Origin: Parachlamydia acanthamoebae
GTDB taxonomy: Bacteria > Chlamydiota > Chlamydiia > Chlamydiales > Parachlamydiaceae
DNA: 64,000 bases
Direction: 5' to 3'
Assembly: GCF_000875975.1 (NCBI RefSeq)
Contig: NZ_BAWW01000008.1
Location: 124,001-188,000 of the forward strand
Shown here: positions 16,264 to 24,634 of the stretch, in pieces
How positions within the stretch are numbered: position 1 is the first letter of the stretch
Layout of the letters: each line of letters starts with the position of its first letter
Notes under the pieces: generated by a model
Seen by the model: the letters and a program-made list of their open reading frames with translations, nothing else
Told to the model about the DNA's origin: nothing
Database searches by the model: none
Program-made: the position numbers and the translations under genes

Positions 16264-16704
16264 ATGAATTCAAGCACACTTTGGCTCATGACATTGTTAG
16301 TTTTGGTCGGAATGGGAATCTTGTTTTTGATGAATTTCTCTCCAAATCTCAATACGGCAAGTATCCAAAAAAATCACATTGATCTAAACGATATCAAAGC
16401 TGTGACTATCGAGCGTGAGGGAAAACCACACACCTTAAGTCTTGAACAACAAGTTGAACTCGTGAAATACTTAAATCTTTCACAGCCTGTTGAAAAGAAA
16501 ACATACGAAAATCAAAACGACCAAGTTGATTTTGAAAAAATTATCATTTATCGTTTTAAGCACCCAGAACTGACCATCACTCCTGTAGGCTATATTGGAC
16601 AGAATCTTCTCTTCTCTGCTCCTGATTTAAATCCTTCAGGCTACATGCGCGATTTCAGCGACGGAAAGCTCAAAAATCTTATTGCACAATCCATAGAAAA
16701 ATAG
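16264..16704 (+). CDS. Hypothetical protein with N-terminal membrane anchor
   Basis: A single hydrophobic helix (about residues 7-25) is followed by about 120 soluble residues that should face the periplasm. No cleavage site or lipobox is evident. The soluble part alternates charged and beta-forming residues (for example KAVTIEREGK, EKIIIYRFKHPELTI) and has no motif that I recognise. It precedes recN by 15 bases on the same strand, so the two are probably co-transcribed. Confidence 0.6.
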   Translation: MNSSTLWLMTLLVLVGMGILFLMNFSPNLNTASIQKNHIDLNDIKAVTIEREGKPHTLSLEQQVELVKYLNLSQPVEKKTYENQNDQVDFEKIIIYRFKHPELTITPVGYIGQNLLFSAPDLNPSGYMRDFSDGKLKNLIAQSIEK

Positions 16705-16719
16705 TTATTTTTTGTTCCC

Positions 16720-18366
16720 ATGCTGAAACATCTTACTATTCGCAACCTTATTCTTATTGAAAATGTTGAAATCCCCTTTGAAGACCACCTCAACGTTCTT
16801 TCAGGAGAAACGGGTGCCGGCAAATCTGCCATCATGCACGCCCTCGCCCTTATTGCAGGTTCTCGAGCCGACTCTTCCTTGATTAGGAATGGTGCCGACA
16901 AAGGGAGTGTCGAAGCCATATTCGATATTGAACATTTACCCATTGTCCAAAATCTTTTGGAAGAGGCCGGAATTGAACACGCAACAGAAGAAGAACTCAT
17001 CGTTCGCAGAGAAATCTCCCTACAAGGGAAAAGTCGCGCTTTCATCAATAACCAGTGTGTTCAACAAGCCCTATTAAAAAAAATTGGTGAGCAGCTACTT
17101 GAGATGATCAGCCAACATGCAACACAAAATCTTTTTTCAACCGATCACCACCGGTTGATTTTAGATCTTTACGGCTCACACCATGTGTTAATCAACCAAT
17201 TTCAGTATAATTGGGATAAAGAAAATGTGCTCAGAAAAAAAATTGCACAGCTCATCGCCGCAGAAGCGCAGAGACTGCGCGAGATAGAAGTCTGCCTATA
17301 TGAACTGGAAGAGCTCAATGAAGCCGACTTAAAAAATGGGGAAGATGAAGAACTGTTTGCTGAATATCTTCTCCTTTCGAACAGCGAAGAGCGACTATCA
17401 AAAAGCCAAACAGTTTATCAGGGATTACAATCTAAGCGCGATGCCTTGCTTCCTCTTTTGAATCAATATGTGGGTGTACTGGAAAAATTGGCAGCTCTAG
17501 ATCCAATGATTCATGAAATTTATCAATCCTGTCATCACGCGCGTCTTGAATTGCAAGAAGTGGCCTATTCGATGCAAGCTTACATGAATAAAATTGATGT
17601 ATGTCCCGAAAGGATGCACATCATTAACGAACGACTTTCCTTGATCAATAAACTCAAAAGAAAATATGGCTCTTCCATCGAAGAGATTTACACCTATCAG
17701 GAAAAAACGAAGCAAAAACTGCATACATTAGAAAATGTTTCCAACGAAATTGAAGCCTTACAAGAAGAGGTTCTCAAGCTGGCAGCATCGAATACAGAGC
17801 TTTGTCAAAGACTTTCTGAACAAAGAAAAAGCTCTGCTAAGCTATTAGAAATTGCTTTGCAAAATGAGCTTCGCTCTCTAAATATGCCCAAGGTTGAATT
17901 TCACGTAAGAATCACACCTCAGGCTAGAAATCGAATGGGTGATGAGCATATTGAATTTTTCCTTTCTCCAAATGTAGGGGAAAAAGAAATTGCCATTCGA
18001 GAATGCGCCAGTGGTGGAGAACTCTCCCGATTAATGCTCGCCTTGCAAACATTGCTAGCGGGTCATGGACAAATCCCGACACTCATCTTTGACGAAATCG
18101 ATGCTAATATTGGGGGTGAGACTGCGGCAATTGTAGGAGAAAAGCTAAAAGAAATTGGCCAACAGCATCAGGTGCTATGTATCACCCATTTCCCCCAAGT
18201 TGCCCAGCATGCTTTTGCGCATTGGCATATCTTTAAACAAGAGAAAGAAGGGCGCACCTATTCTTCTATTGAACGTTTAGATAAGAAAAAAAGGCAAGCT
18301 GAGCTTGCCCGAATGGCCGGAAAGAGTGTAGCTAAGGAGCCTCAATTAGCCTCACTTTCCTCTTAG
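16720..18366 (+). CDS. recN: DNA repair protein RecN
   Basis: This is an SMC-like ATPase of 548 residues: Walker A GETGAGKSAI (29-38), a long coiled-coil centre (about 150-390), ABC signature ASGGELSRLMLAL (about 430) and Walker B LIFDEIDANIGGE (about 456). The CITHFPQVA switch motif follows near 488. RecN acts early in double-strand-break repair, holding ends together for RecA. No clear Shine-Dalgarno precedes the ATG, suggesting coupling to the gene before it. The 3' end overlaps the convergent kinase-like gene by four bases. Confidence 0.95.
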   Translation: MLKHLTIRNLILIENVEIPFEDHLNVLSGETGAGKSAIMHALALIAGSRADSSLIRNGADKGSVEAIFDIEHLPIVQNLLEEAGIEHATEEELIVRREISLQGKSRAFINNQCVQQALLKKIGEQLLEMISQHATQNLFSTDHHRLILDLYGSHHVLINQFQYNWDKENVLRKKIAQLIAAEAQRLREIEVCLYELEELNEADLKNGEDEELFAEYLLLSNSEERLSKSQTVYQGLQSKRDALLPLLNQYVGVLEKLAALDPMIHEIYQSCHHARLELQEVAYSMQAYMNKIDVCPERMHIINERLSLINKLKRKYGSSIEEIYTYQEKTKQKLHTLENVSNEIEALQEEVLKLAASNTELCQRLSEQRKSSAKLLEIALQNELRSLNMPKVEFHVRITPQARNRMGDEHIEFFLSPNVGEKEIAIRECASGGELSRLMLALQTLLAGHGQIPTLIFDEIDANIGGETAAIVGEKLKEIGQQHQVLCITHFPQVAQHAFAHWHIFKQEKEGRTYSSIERLDKKKRQAELARMAGKSVAKEPQLASLSS

Positions 18367-19913
18367 CATGCAATTTTCGCATAATGGTAGTGAGGTATTA
18401 TTTTGTATCGATGAATGAATCCGGCATTGATTAAAGCTGTCGCCACTTCCGAAATAACTGTTTCAAAAAGAGGTGTGGGATCATCCGGATTACACAACTT
18501 GTTGTACAGAAGAGCTTTTCCATGATGACTTTTCCAAATGTTTTGTACCTGTGCAGTTAACGGATCTCCAATATTCGCTCGCAATTCTATCGTTCTTCCC
18601 TCTGATAGAGCATAATTATCCGTTTTCTCCAACTCATCATTAAGTAGTTCCACCATAGCCTTCGCGATTTGTTGTCTACATGCGTCTGCAAATATAACAG
18701 GTAAATCTGGATTAATTTTTTGGGTTGCTTCCTCAATTTCATGAGAAGAAAGGTATTTGAGATAAGCTTCCCGCTTCACTATTTTTCGATTGAGGCGGTT
18801 TTTGATTTTAGGAATTTCGGCATTTAGTGCTTGATAACTCTTACCATCCAACTGCGATTTGGCCTCTTCACAATAATAATCCATCATATCCAAAGGAATA
18901 CTATTAAAAAATCCGTTATTTTTGCCTGCTGCTCCACGTAACAATCCTCCAACGAGAGAAGTCTCATCAAGATCAATCAAAGCAATTTGCCCTTCTCTTG
19001 TAAAAGGGATGTTATCATATTTTACATCCCCAAAATTGGTAGTAGAAATAAAGGTTAGAAGGTGAGAATAAACAATTTTTGTATATTCTCTCAGCTCTGG
19101 GTCATTCCAACAATAAGCATGCATCCCCTTTTGCCCAGCATAACTCCCTGCAAATAGATCCATTTTCTCTTGGATGATTACACATCTTCCATTCACCTCA
19201 ATCACATCTGTGGCTGGGATCCGAATGGTATATAAATTCTTTTTATTCACAACTTTCCGAGCGCGTTCTACAACGTCTATATATTCTTGAGCTTTTTGGA
19301 AATCGTCCATAGGTTTAAACACAACATGAGGCATGCAATCCAAAAAGAAGACTCGATTACACCCACCTCGCACAACTTTTCCACCCTCAAGAGCTCGGGG
19401 ATTATCCCAATTAATTTTTTCTAAAATTCTTTTTTGTTGCTCATCCAAAGTTAAATCAAAGGTTTTTTCAGCACCCGCTTTATTGTTGAAAATACATAAA
19501 GCGTTATTTTTAAAATGTTCAATTGCCGCAGTTCTTTCCTGAATTTTTTGTGGATTAGCAGCCAATACTACCACTTTATGCGCTGCTTTTTTTTGAGGTT
19601 TCACCTGAGGTTTAGAGGGAGTAACGGGTTGATTAATAAAAAATGCATGCTTGTGGCGACCGATGAGCTTTCCAACAAACATGATAAGCGGAACAACTCC
19701 TGTTATAAAACTTGCAACTTTTAGAATATTAAGGGGAATACTCTGTTTAACTTGAATTTCTTCCACATGGTGCCCATTAATTCCATTAACTGTGCAAGGT
19801 GCGATCACCCGATATTTTCTTCCTGAAAAAGAAAAATATGCATCAAAAAAAGCAACAGACATTCCCGAATTAAAACTAATCGCTTTATTAAAACTTAATG
19901 GAGTCATTATCAA
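18363..19913 (-). CDS. Candidate effector with a divergent protein-kinase-like core
   Basis: I do not recognise a named family. A bilobed hydrophobic stretch lies at about residues 61-84. From about 178 to 320 the motif order of a kinase fold appears: VVFKP with K200 (ATP lysine), RCVIIQEKMDLF (hinge-like, 243-254), GDVKYDN at 295-301 (HGDxxxxN-like catalytic loop with D300-N301) and ALIDLDET (311-318, DFG-like metal aspartate). No clear glycine-rich loop is seen. The whole is compatible with a kinase or aminoglycoside-phosphotransferase-type enzyme, possibly host-directed. Two near-adjacent starts (19913, 19907) exist; AAGG suits the first. Confidence 0.55.
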   Translation of the reverse strand: MIMTPLSFNKAISFNSGMSVAFFDAYFSFSGRKYRVIAPCTVNGINGHHVEEIQVKQSIPLNILKVASFITGVVPLIMFVGKLIGRHKHAFFINQPVTPSKPQVKPQKKAAHKVVVLAANPQKIQERTAAIEHFKNNALCIFNNKAGAEKTFDLTLDEQQKRILEKINWDNPRALEGGKVVRGGCNRVFFLDCMPHVVFKPMDDFQKAQEYIDVVERARKVVNKKNLYTIRIPATDVIEVNGRCVIIQEKMDLFAGSYAGQKGMHAYCWNDPELREYTKIVYSHLLTFISTTNFGDVKYDNIPFTREGQIALIDLDETSLVGGLLRGAAGKNNGFFNSIPLDMMDYYCEEAKSQLDGKSYQALNAEIPKIKNRLNRKIVKREAYLKYLSSHEIEEATQKINPDLPVIFADACRQQIAKAMVELLNDELEKTDNYALSEGRTIELRANIGDPLTAQVQNIWKSHHGKALLYNKLCNPDDPTPLFETVISEVATALINAGFIHRYKIIPHYHYAKIAC

Positions 19914-20049
19914 CCTTACCTATGGATTTAATTAAATTAAATTAAAAAAAATAACATTTCCCTTAAAAAATAGCAATAAAATCGGACAGAAAAGATATAG
20001 ATAAAAATTTAGCTCAATCTTATTGATGTAATCAATACAGTTGTTCCTC

Positions 20050-20545
20050 GGAACGAAACCATACCTATACATTTGAAAACTTTGCTAAAACCACCGCTGC
20101 ATTTGTAAATGCTCTTGGTCTTGATCAATACGTCATTTATTTGATTATGGTGCTCCCACAGGACTTCGTCTGGCTCTTTCTCAACCAAAAACGGATCCGA
20201 GCCATAATTTCACAAAATGAGAATGCCTATGAAGAAGGGCTTGGCGATGCATGGGCCCCCATTCGTCGCTACTGGGAAACATCAAATAATACCAACCGAG
20301 ATGCTTTACGTGAATTTTTAGAATTGGAAGCTATACGCAGACAGTATACCTATGGCGTACCAAGATCCTATACAAGTAGCTCCAGACAGCTACATACTTG
20401 ACGACGCATTGCTTCAACGACCTGGAAATGAGGATATACAACTCAATCTCTTTTTTTCACCTCATACACAACTTTTGATCATATCTCGAGGGCATTTGTC
20501 GAATTTTTACCGTCAGTATGCCGTGGCTTTTATAATTCATTAACG
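20050..20545 (+). pseudogene. Alpha/beta-hydrolase (epoxide hydrolase/haloalkane dehalogenase type) remnant
   Basis: Joining three frames restores a hydrolase: YTFENFAKTTAAFVNALGLD and QYVIYL, then DYGAPTGLRLALSQP, then RIRAIISQNENAYEEG and a long helical-cap part ending QYTYGVP. DPIQVAPDSYILDDALLQRP follows in yet another frame. At least three frameshifts separate the pieces. The N-terminal third (oxyanion and nucleophile strands) and the C-terminal histidine region are absent. It directly abuts the IS1-type remnant at about 20545, so the insertion may have truncated it. The sequence is non-functional as read. Confidence 0.8.
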
Positions 20546-21026
20546 AAATTGTTGAGGATTTGCCTGAGAACTTAAATACCACAGTAACTAACACAGAAGA
20601 GTTCGAAGTCGCCGTTACTGAATTGGATGAACAGTGGAGCTATGTAGGGAGCAAGAATAATCAGCAATGGCTTTGGCTAGCTTTTCACTTGCCTACGCGA
20701 CAAGTTTAGCGAAGCATGTGGGTAAAACGCACACAAAAAGATGCTGAACGCTTGCTGGGAAAATTACCTGAAGACTTAAAAAAAAGCTATCTTATACAGA
20801 TAAATTCTCAGTGTACTATGAAGTTGTTCCTTGGATACAACACCGACCAGTCGGAAAGGAATCAGGAAAAACGAGTTACATTGAAAGATTTAATAATACG
20901 CTCAGACAAAGATGTGTACGACTTGCAAGAAAAACGCTATCATTCTCAAAGAAACTTGTAAATCATGTCGGGATGATCAAATATTTTATTTGTGATTACA
21001 ATCAACATCGATCATTACATATTTAG
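20545..21026 (+). mobile_element. IS1-family transposase remnant (InsB part), frameshifted
   Basis: The pieces ELDEQWSYVGSKNNQQWLWL, AERLLGKLPEDLKK, FSVYYEVVPWIQHRPVGKES and SYIERFNNTLRQR are classic IS1 InsB (DDE type), ending QHRSLHI and TAG at 21024-21026. An in-frame TAG after TRQV (about 20707) and at least two more single-base shifts (near 20730 and 20790) break it. The InsA half and recognisable terminal inverted repeats are missing. It is a dead fragment, evidence of past insertion next to the hydrolase remnant. Confidence 0.85.
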
Positions 21027-21096
21027 GACTACCTCTTTCTGATAACTTCCATTGCACAAATCATAATGATCTGAAGGAGGCAGTTCCACTATATGC

Positions 21097-21480
21097 CTAA
21101 TCAAAATCGTTCGGCTCACTTGGAGTTGCAACATAAGTTCCTAATTGATCTAAGTGAAAAATCCAAGGCTCATAAGTATCTGTTGAAAAAATTTCTATTT
21201 TCTGCCCATTAGATAAGAAAAATACCGGATCAATTTTCAACGATTCATTTTGAAATCCAATTTCTTTAATTTCCATGTTTTCAAAATTGGCAATAAGACT
21301 CGTAGAATCTTTATCAAAACATCCAAATACTATCTTTTTTTCTGCTGAAATTCGCCAAGAACTTAAGGAACTAAAACCCCAAGAAGATCCGTGCATATGA
21401 AAAGTGGTTCCATTCCATTCGATTTTTAAAATTTTTAAAGGTAGATATCTTTTAACTTGTATCAGCATGGATTCTATCAT
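21097..21480 (-). CDS. Hypothetical protein, probable mature part of a phase-split exported protein
   Basis: The 127 residues are beta-rich (WNGTTFHMHGSSWGFSSL, IEIFSTDTYEPWIFHL) and match no family that I know. Its ATG overlaps the stop of an upstream 55-codon frame that carries a signal peptide and a good ribosome site (ATGA at 21477-21480). It has no ribosome site of its own. Either the two are translationally coupled genes, or one base was gained or lost near 21480 and they were once a single secreted protein of about 180 residues. Confidence 0.5.
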   Translation of the reverse strand: MIESMLIQVKRYLPLKILKIEWNGTTFHMHGSSWGFSSLSSWRISAEKKIVFGCFDKDSTSLIANFENMEIKEIGFQNESLKIDPVFFLSNGQKIEIFSTDTYEPWIFHLDQLGTYVATPSEPNDFD

Positions 21481-21644
21481 GGGCCTAAAAGGTTGGCAAA
21501 AGAAATACGGCCATCACTGTCATCCGTCGTTGAGCGGGGAATTTTAACCACTTCGTTCGAGGGTTCAGACGTGAGATTTTCTTCTGCCATCAAGGGGTTA
21601 AGGAGCAAAATTAGGCTGGCTAGTAGATTTAGAAAAGATCTCAT
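21477..21644 (-). CDS. Short signal-peptide-bearing reading frame upstream of the 127-residue gene
   Basis: The 55-residue peptide starts MRSFLNLLASLILLLNPLMA, a typical Sec signal with an A-x-A-like cleavage site near residue 20, then a polar Ser/Glu-rich stretch. GAGGGTG precedes the ATG by 4 bases, so initiation here is credible. It ends TGA overlapping the next ATG by four bases. See the 21097-21480 entry for the frameshift alternative. Confidence 0.5.
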   Translation of the reverse strand: MRSFLNLLASLILLLNPLMAEENLTSEPSNEVVKIPRSTTDDSDGRISFANLLGP

Positions 21645-21748
21645 GTCACCCTCTTCAAAATAAAAATGAATAAAACAGAGGGTTTATATTAAAATTGAAA
21701 ATAGTAATCAACATTTTTCTCTATTTTCTCCAAATTCAAATATCAGGC

Positions 21749-21868
21749 TTAAAATGATTTTCGCAATTTTGGAATGATCGCTTCTCCAAAAAACAAAACA
21801 TGATGCTCATCTAATTCTTGACGAGATGTTTTACTTCGTATACAAATAACTTCTTTTAGAACCTTTAC
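21749..21868 (-). pseudogene. Possible C-terminal scrap of a flavin monooxygenase-like gene
   Basis: A minus-strand frame with no start reads LVKVLKEVICIRSKTSRQEL, then DEHHVLFFGEAIIPKLRKSF and TAA at 21751-21749. The ending resembles luciferase-like monooxygenases, which finish with a LFGE-I-P-L-like segment. The rest of such a gene is not present. The call is tentative; the frame may be chance. Confidence 0.25.
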
Positions 21869-21883
21869 CAAGTGGAGCTTCTC

Positions 21884-22810
21884 GTGAAATACCTAGTCCG
21901 CTTTCTCCTTCCGACACTTCTAATCTGCATGTCAACATTGCATGCTGATGTAGAAGAAACTGCAATTTCGACTGAGCAAATCACAAAAAATGCAGATGTC
22001 CAAGGAGGACCATTTACACTTCTTACGAGTTTTGATGCTGTTGCTCCTGCAAAGTTCACAAAAGACGAAATCGATCACCAAAAACTTCGGTTTCAACAGG
22101 GTGAGACTTCACTTAACGCGGTTGTCTATTACAATCGTGCCTGCGAGGAAGGCTTAGCTCTCGGCGTTGGTTACACCTATAATAAAATAGCATGGGACCA
22201 AAATCCTTTTTTTGATCAACAAAACTTTAATGCCTACAATGTGCTAATCACAGGCTTTACGAAACGTTTATGCGATTGGGATTGGAAAGCTCAAATTCTT
22301 TATGCCTTAGATATTGATCATCCCGATTTTGACGATTACTCCACCTGGGATTTACTTTTGTGGGGCCGCTATACCTATTCTTGTTTAGCGGGAATCCATT
22401 TAGGCTTTTATGCCCAAACAGGGATGGAAGCTGATCGCGTCGTTCCCGTCTTAGGTTTCGACTGGCAATTTAGTCGTGACTGGAAGCTAAATGCTGTTTT
22501 TCCAGTGAAAATGTCTCTTGTTTATACATTTGATCCGCATTGGTGCACGCTTGTGGCCGCACGTTTTTTTAGCGCACGCTGCCGTGTCGGTTCAAATGAA
22601 CCTTTGGGAAAAGGCATTATTGAATATCGGAATGTGGGTGTGGAGTGGGCCATTAGATATGAATGGGATCCTTACATTACAGCAGATGCTCATATTGGTT
22701 ATAGTTCAGGTGGAAAACTTAAAATTTCCAACCGCAATCACAACCATGCGACACACTTGAAATTTGACAGTGCGCCCTACGTTGGAGCAATGCTTAACTT
22801 CAATTTCTAA
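21884..22810 (+). CDS. Probable outer-membrane beta-barrel protein
   Basis: A Sec signal (about residues 1-21, cleavage after LHA) starts at a GTG placed 6 bases after GGAG; the frame also has a GTG at 21872 without a ribosome site. The mature part has alternating aromatic and polar residues in strand-sized runs (for example GLALGVGYTYNKIAW, WDLLLWGRYTYSCLAGIHLG) and ends in Phe (AMLNFNF), the usual mark of outer-membrane barrels. Size (308 residues) suits 12 or more strands. Several cysteines (near residues 90, 136, 170, 221) could form disulfides as in chlamydial envelope proteins. Function (porin or adhesin) is unknown. Confidence 0.6.
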   Translation: MKYLVRFLLPTLLICMSTLHADVEETAISTEQITKNADVQGGPFTLLTSFDAVAPAKFTKDEIDHQKLRFQQGETSLNAVVYYNRACEEGLALGVGYTYNKIAWDQNPFFDQQNFNAYNVLITGFTKRLCDWDWKAQILYALDIDHPDFDDYSTWDLLLWGRYTYSCLAGIHLGFYAQTGMEADRVVPVLGFDWQFSRDWKLNAVFPVKMSLVYTFDPHWCTLVAARFFSARCRVGSNEPLGKGIIEYRNVGVEWAIRYEWDPYITADAHIGYSSGGKLKISNRNHNHATHLKFDSAPYVGAMLNFNF

Positions 22811-22814
22811 TCGT

Positions 22815-23510
22815 CTACCAGTCTAGAGGCTGTCCATCACGGAAAAATCCGCCTGATGGACCGCCTGTAGGCAATAAAGCTCCCCAGACAATGCTTTTAC
22901 CCCCCTCTTCTAGCGATCGCGGTGCACTTTCTCCTCCCATATCTGTTTTAACCCATCCTGGACATATGGAATTGACCAGTACATCAACGCCTTTCATTTT
23001 AGCAGCAAAGACACAGGTCACAGCATTTAAAGCCGTTTTCGAAATCGCATAGGCCTCGTATTCACCAGACATTTCACAAAGCTGGCCAGCACCACTTGAG
23101 ACGTTGACGATACGCCCCCACTTTTGTCTATACATGACGGGAGCAAAAAGTTCACATAGATGATAGGCTCCAACCACATTTGTCTCGAGTGTTTCTCTTA
23201 AAATCACATCACGAGGTTTTGATTGATCGGCATCAATAAAAATAGCGGCATTGTTCACTAAAACATCTAAGTGTCCAATCTCTTTTAAAATACTATGAAA
23301 AAGCTCTTCAATACTTTTTGAGCTTGCAACATCTAGTGGATAGTAAGTTGCATTAATACCTTGTTTTCGCAATTCTTCAACTCTAGGTTTCCCCTTTGCA
23401 GGGTCTCGGCTTGTTAAAAGAATTTGAAATCCTTGAGCTCCTAGCTGTCGACACGTTTCTAATCCCAACCCCTTATTTCCGCCTGTCACAAGGGCGACTT
23501 TTTGATTCAT
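22815..23510 (-). CDS. Short-chain dehydrogenase/reductase
   Basis: This is a classical SDR: cofactor motif TGGNKGLG (about 10-17), NNAA in VLVNNAAIF (about 86), catalytic Ser in NVSSGAG (about 136) and YEAYAISK with the Tyr/Lys pair (about 149-156). The early Arg in TSRDPAKG suggests NADPH. It is most like plant-type or carbonyl-reductase-like SDRs that act on small carbonyls; the substrate is unknown. The frame is open to 23540; ATG 23510 gives the family start. It follows the aldo/keto reductase gene by 26 bases, so the two reductases form an operon. Confidence 0.85.
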   Translation of the reverse strand: MNQKVALVTGGNKGLGLETCRQLGAQGFQILLTSRDPAKGKPRVEELRKQGINATYYPLDVASSKSIEELFHSILKEIGHLDVLVNNAAIFIDADQSKPRDVILRETLETNVVGAYHLCELFAPVMYRQKWGRIVNVSSGAGQLCEMSGEYEAYAISKTALNAVTCVFAAKMKGVDVLVNSICPGWVKTDMGGESAPRSLEEGGKSIVWGALLPTGGPSGGFFRDGQPLDW

Positions 23511-23536
23511 GTTCTTTATCCTTAACCTTGCGTCAT

Positions 23537-24478
23537 TCAACTTTGTAAAATACCTTCGATCGCCTGCATGACTTCATCGGTCAGCTGCAGCTTAACTTGT
23601 TCCGCTCCCAAATTTTCTTGTAGTTGAGGGATTGATGATGCCCCTAAGATTACAGAACTCACATGGGGATTTTTTAGGCACCAAGCAATGGCTAACTGAG
23701 ATAAGGTGCAAGATAATTCGTGCGCGATTTTTTCTAATGCTTTCACTTTTGCAATTTTTTCTTTCGTCAATCGATTACGTAATTCTTCATGTCGGTACAG
23801 GCGACTTCCTGGAGGAATTTCTTCATTATATTTGCCTGTAAGAATGCCAGATTCAAGTGGACTCCAAATGGTGGTTCCCATTCCATATTTATGGTAAAGA
23901 GAGGCATATTCTTCCTCTACCCGTGCACGTTGAAACATATTATATTCTGGTTGCTCCATAGCTGGTGGAATAGCATGAATTGCCCGTGCAATCTGATGAG
24001 CTTCTTCGATATCTTCTGCACGCCATTCTGACGTGCCCCAATAAAAAGCCAATCCTGATCGTACTAAAACATCCATAGCCCTGACTGTTTCTTCAATGGG
24101 TGTAGTAGGATCTGGTCGATGGCAAAATAAAAGATCTACATAGTCAAGTTGTAGGCGACGTAATGACCCTTTTGTCCCTTCTACAAGATGTTTCCAGTTT
24201 AATCCTGTCGCATTGGGTCCTTTGCCTCCCCAAAAAATTTTTGTTGATATCACGAGGTCTTCTCTTCGCAGATCCTTTATAGCTTCTCCCATCAAAAGCT
24301 CAGAAGCGCCATTTGCATAAACTTCTGCATTATCAAAAAAATTGATCCCCGCATCAAAAGCCATTTTTAAGCACTGTCGGATGTTATTTAAATTTAAATT
24401 GCTTCCAAAAGTAATCCAGGATCCAAAAGATAGTTCACTGACCTTTAGACCCGCTTTTCCTAATCGTCTATATTCCAT
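23537..24478 (-). CDS. Aldo/keto reductase, potassium-channel beta-subunit/YghZ-like
   Basis: The catalytic tetrad is visible: Asp in FFDNAEVYANG, the Tyr in the same motif, Lys in VISTKIFWGG and His in LLFCHRPD. The C-terminal SSVILGASSIPQLQENLGA is the NADPH-binding end typical of the AKR6/AKR14 groups. Length is 313 residues from the ATG at 24478, which follows GGGGA by 6 bases; an upstream ATG at 24526 adds an unlikely extension. It probably reduces reactive aldehydes such as methylglyoxal. Transcribed with the SDR gene. Confidence 0.88.
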   Translation of the reverse strand: MEYRRLGKAGLKVSELSFGSWITFGSNLNLNNIRQCLKMAFDAGINFFDNAEVYANGASELLMGEAIKDLRREDLVISTKIFWGGKGPNATGLNWKHLVEGTKGSLRRLQLDYVDLLFCHRPDPTTPIEETVRAMDVLVRSGLAFYWGTSEWRAEDIEEAHQIARAIHAIPPAMEQPEYNMFQRARVEEEYASLYHKYGMGTTIWSPLESGILTGKYNEEIPPGSRLYRHEELRNRLTKEKIAKVKALEKIAHELSCTLSQLAIAWCLKNPHVSSVILGASSIPQLQENLGAEQVKLQLTDEVMQAIEGILQS

Positions 24479-24634
24479 GTAAGTCCCCGCGTCTATTGAT
24501 AACATGAGCCGATAGTACCAAATCAAAGATTTAAATCAACAAGAGCTCTCATTTTGATTATATTAAAATTTCAACTTTGATTTTTTTTTAGAATCTGACA
24601 CAATCCGCTTTTGAACGAAACATAGTAGTTAAAA

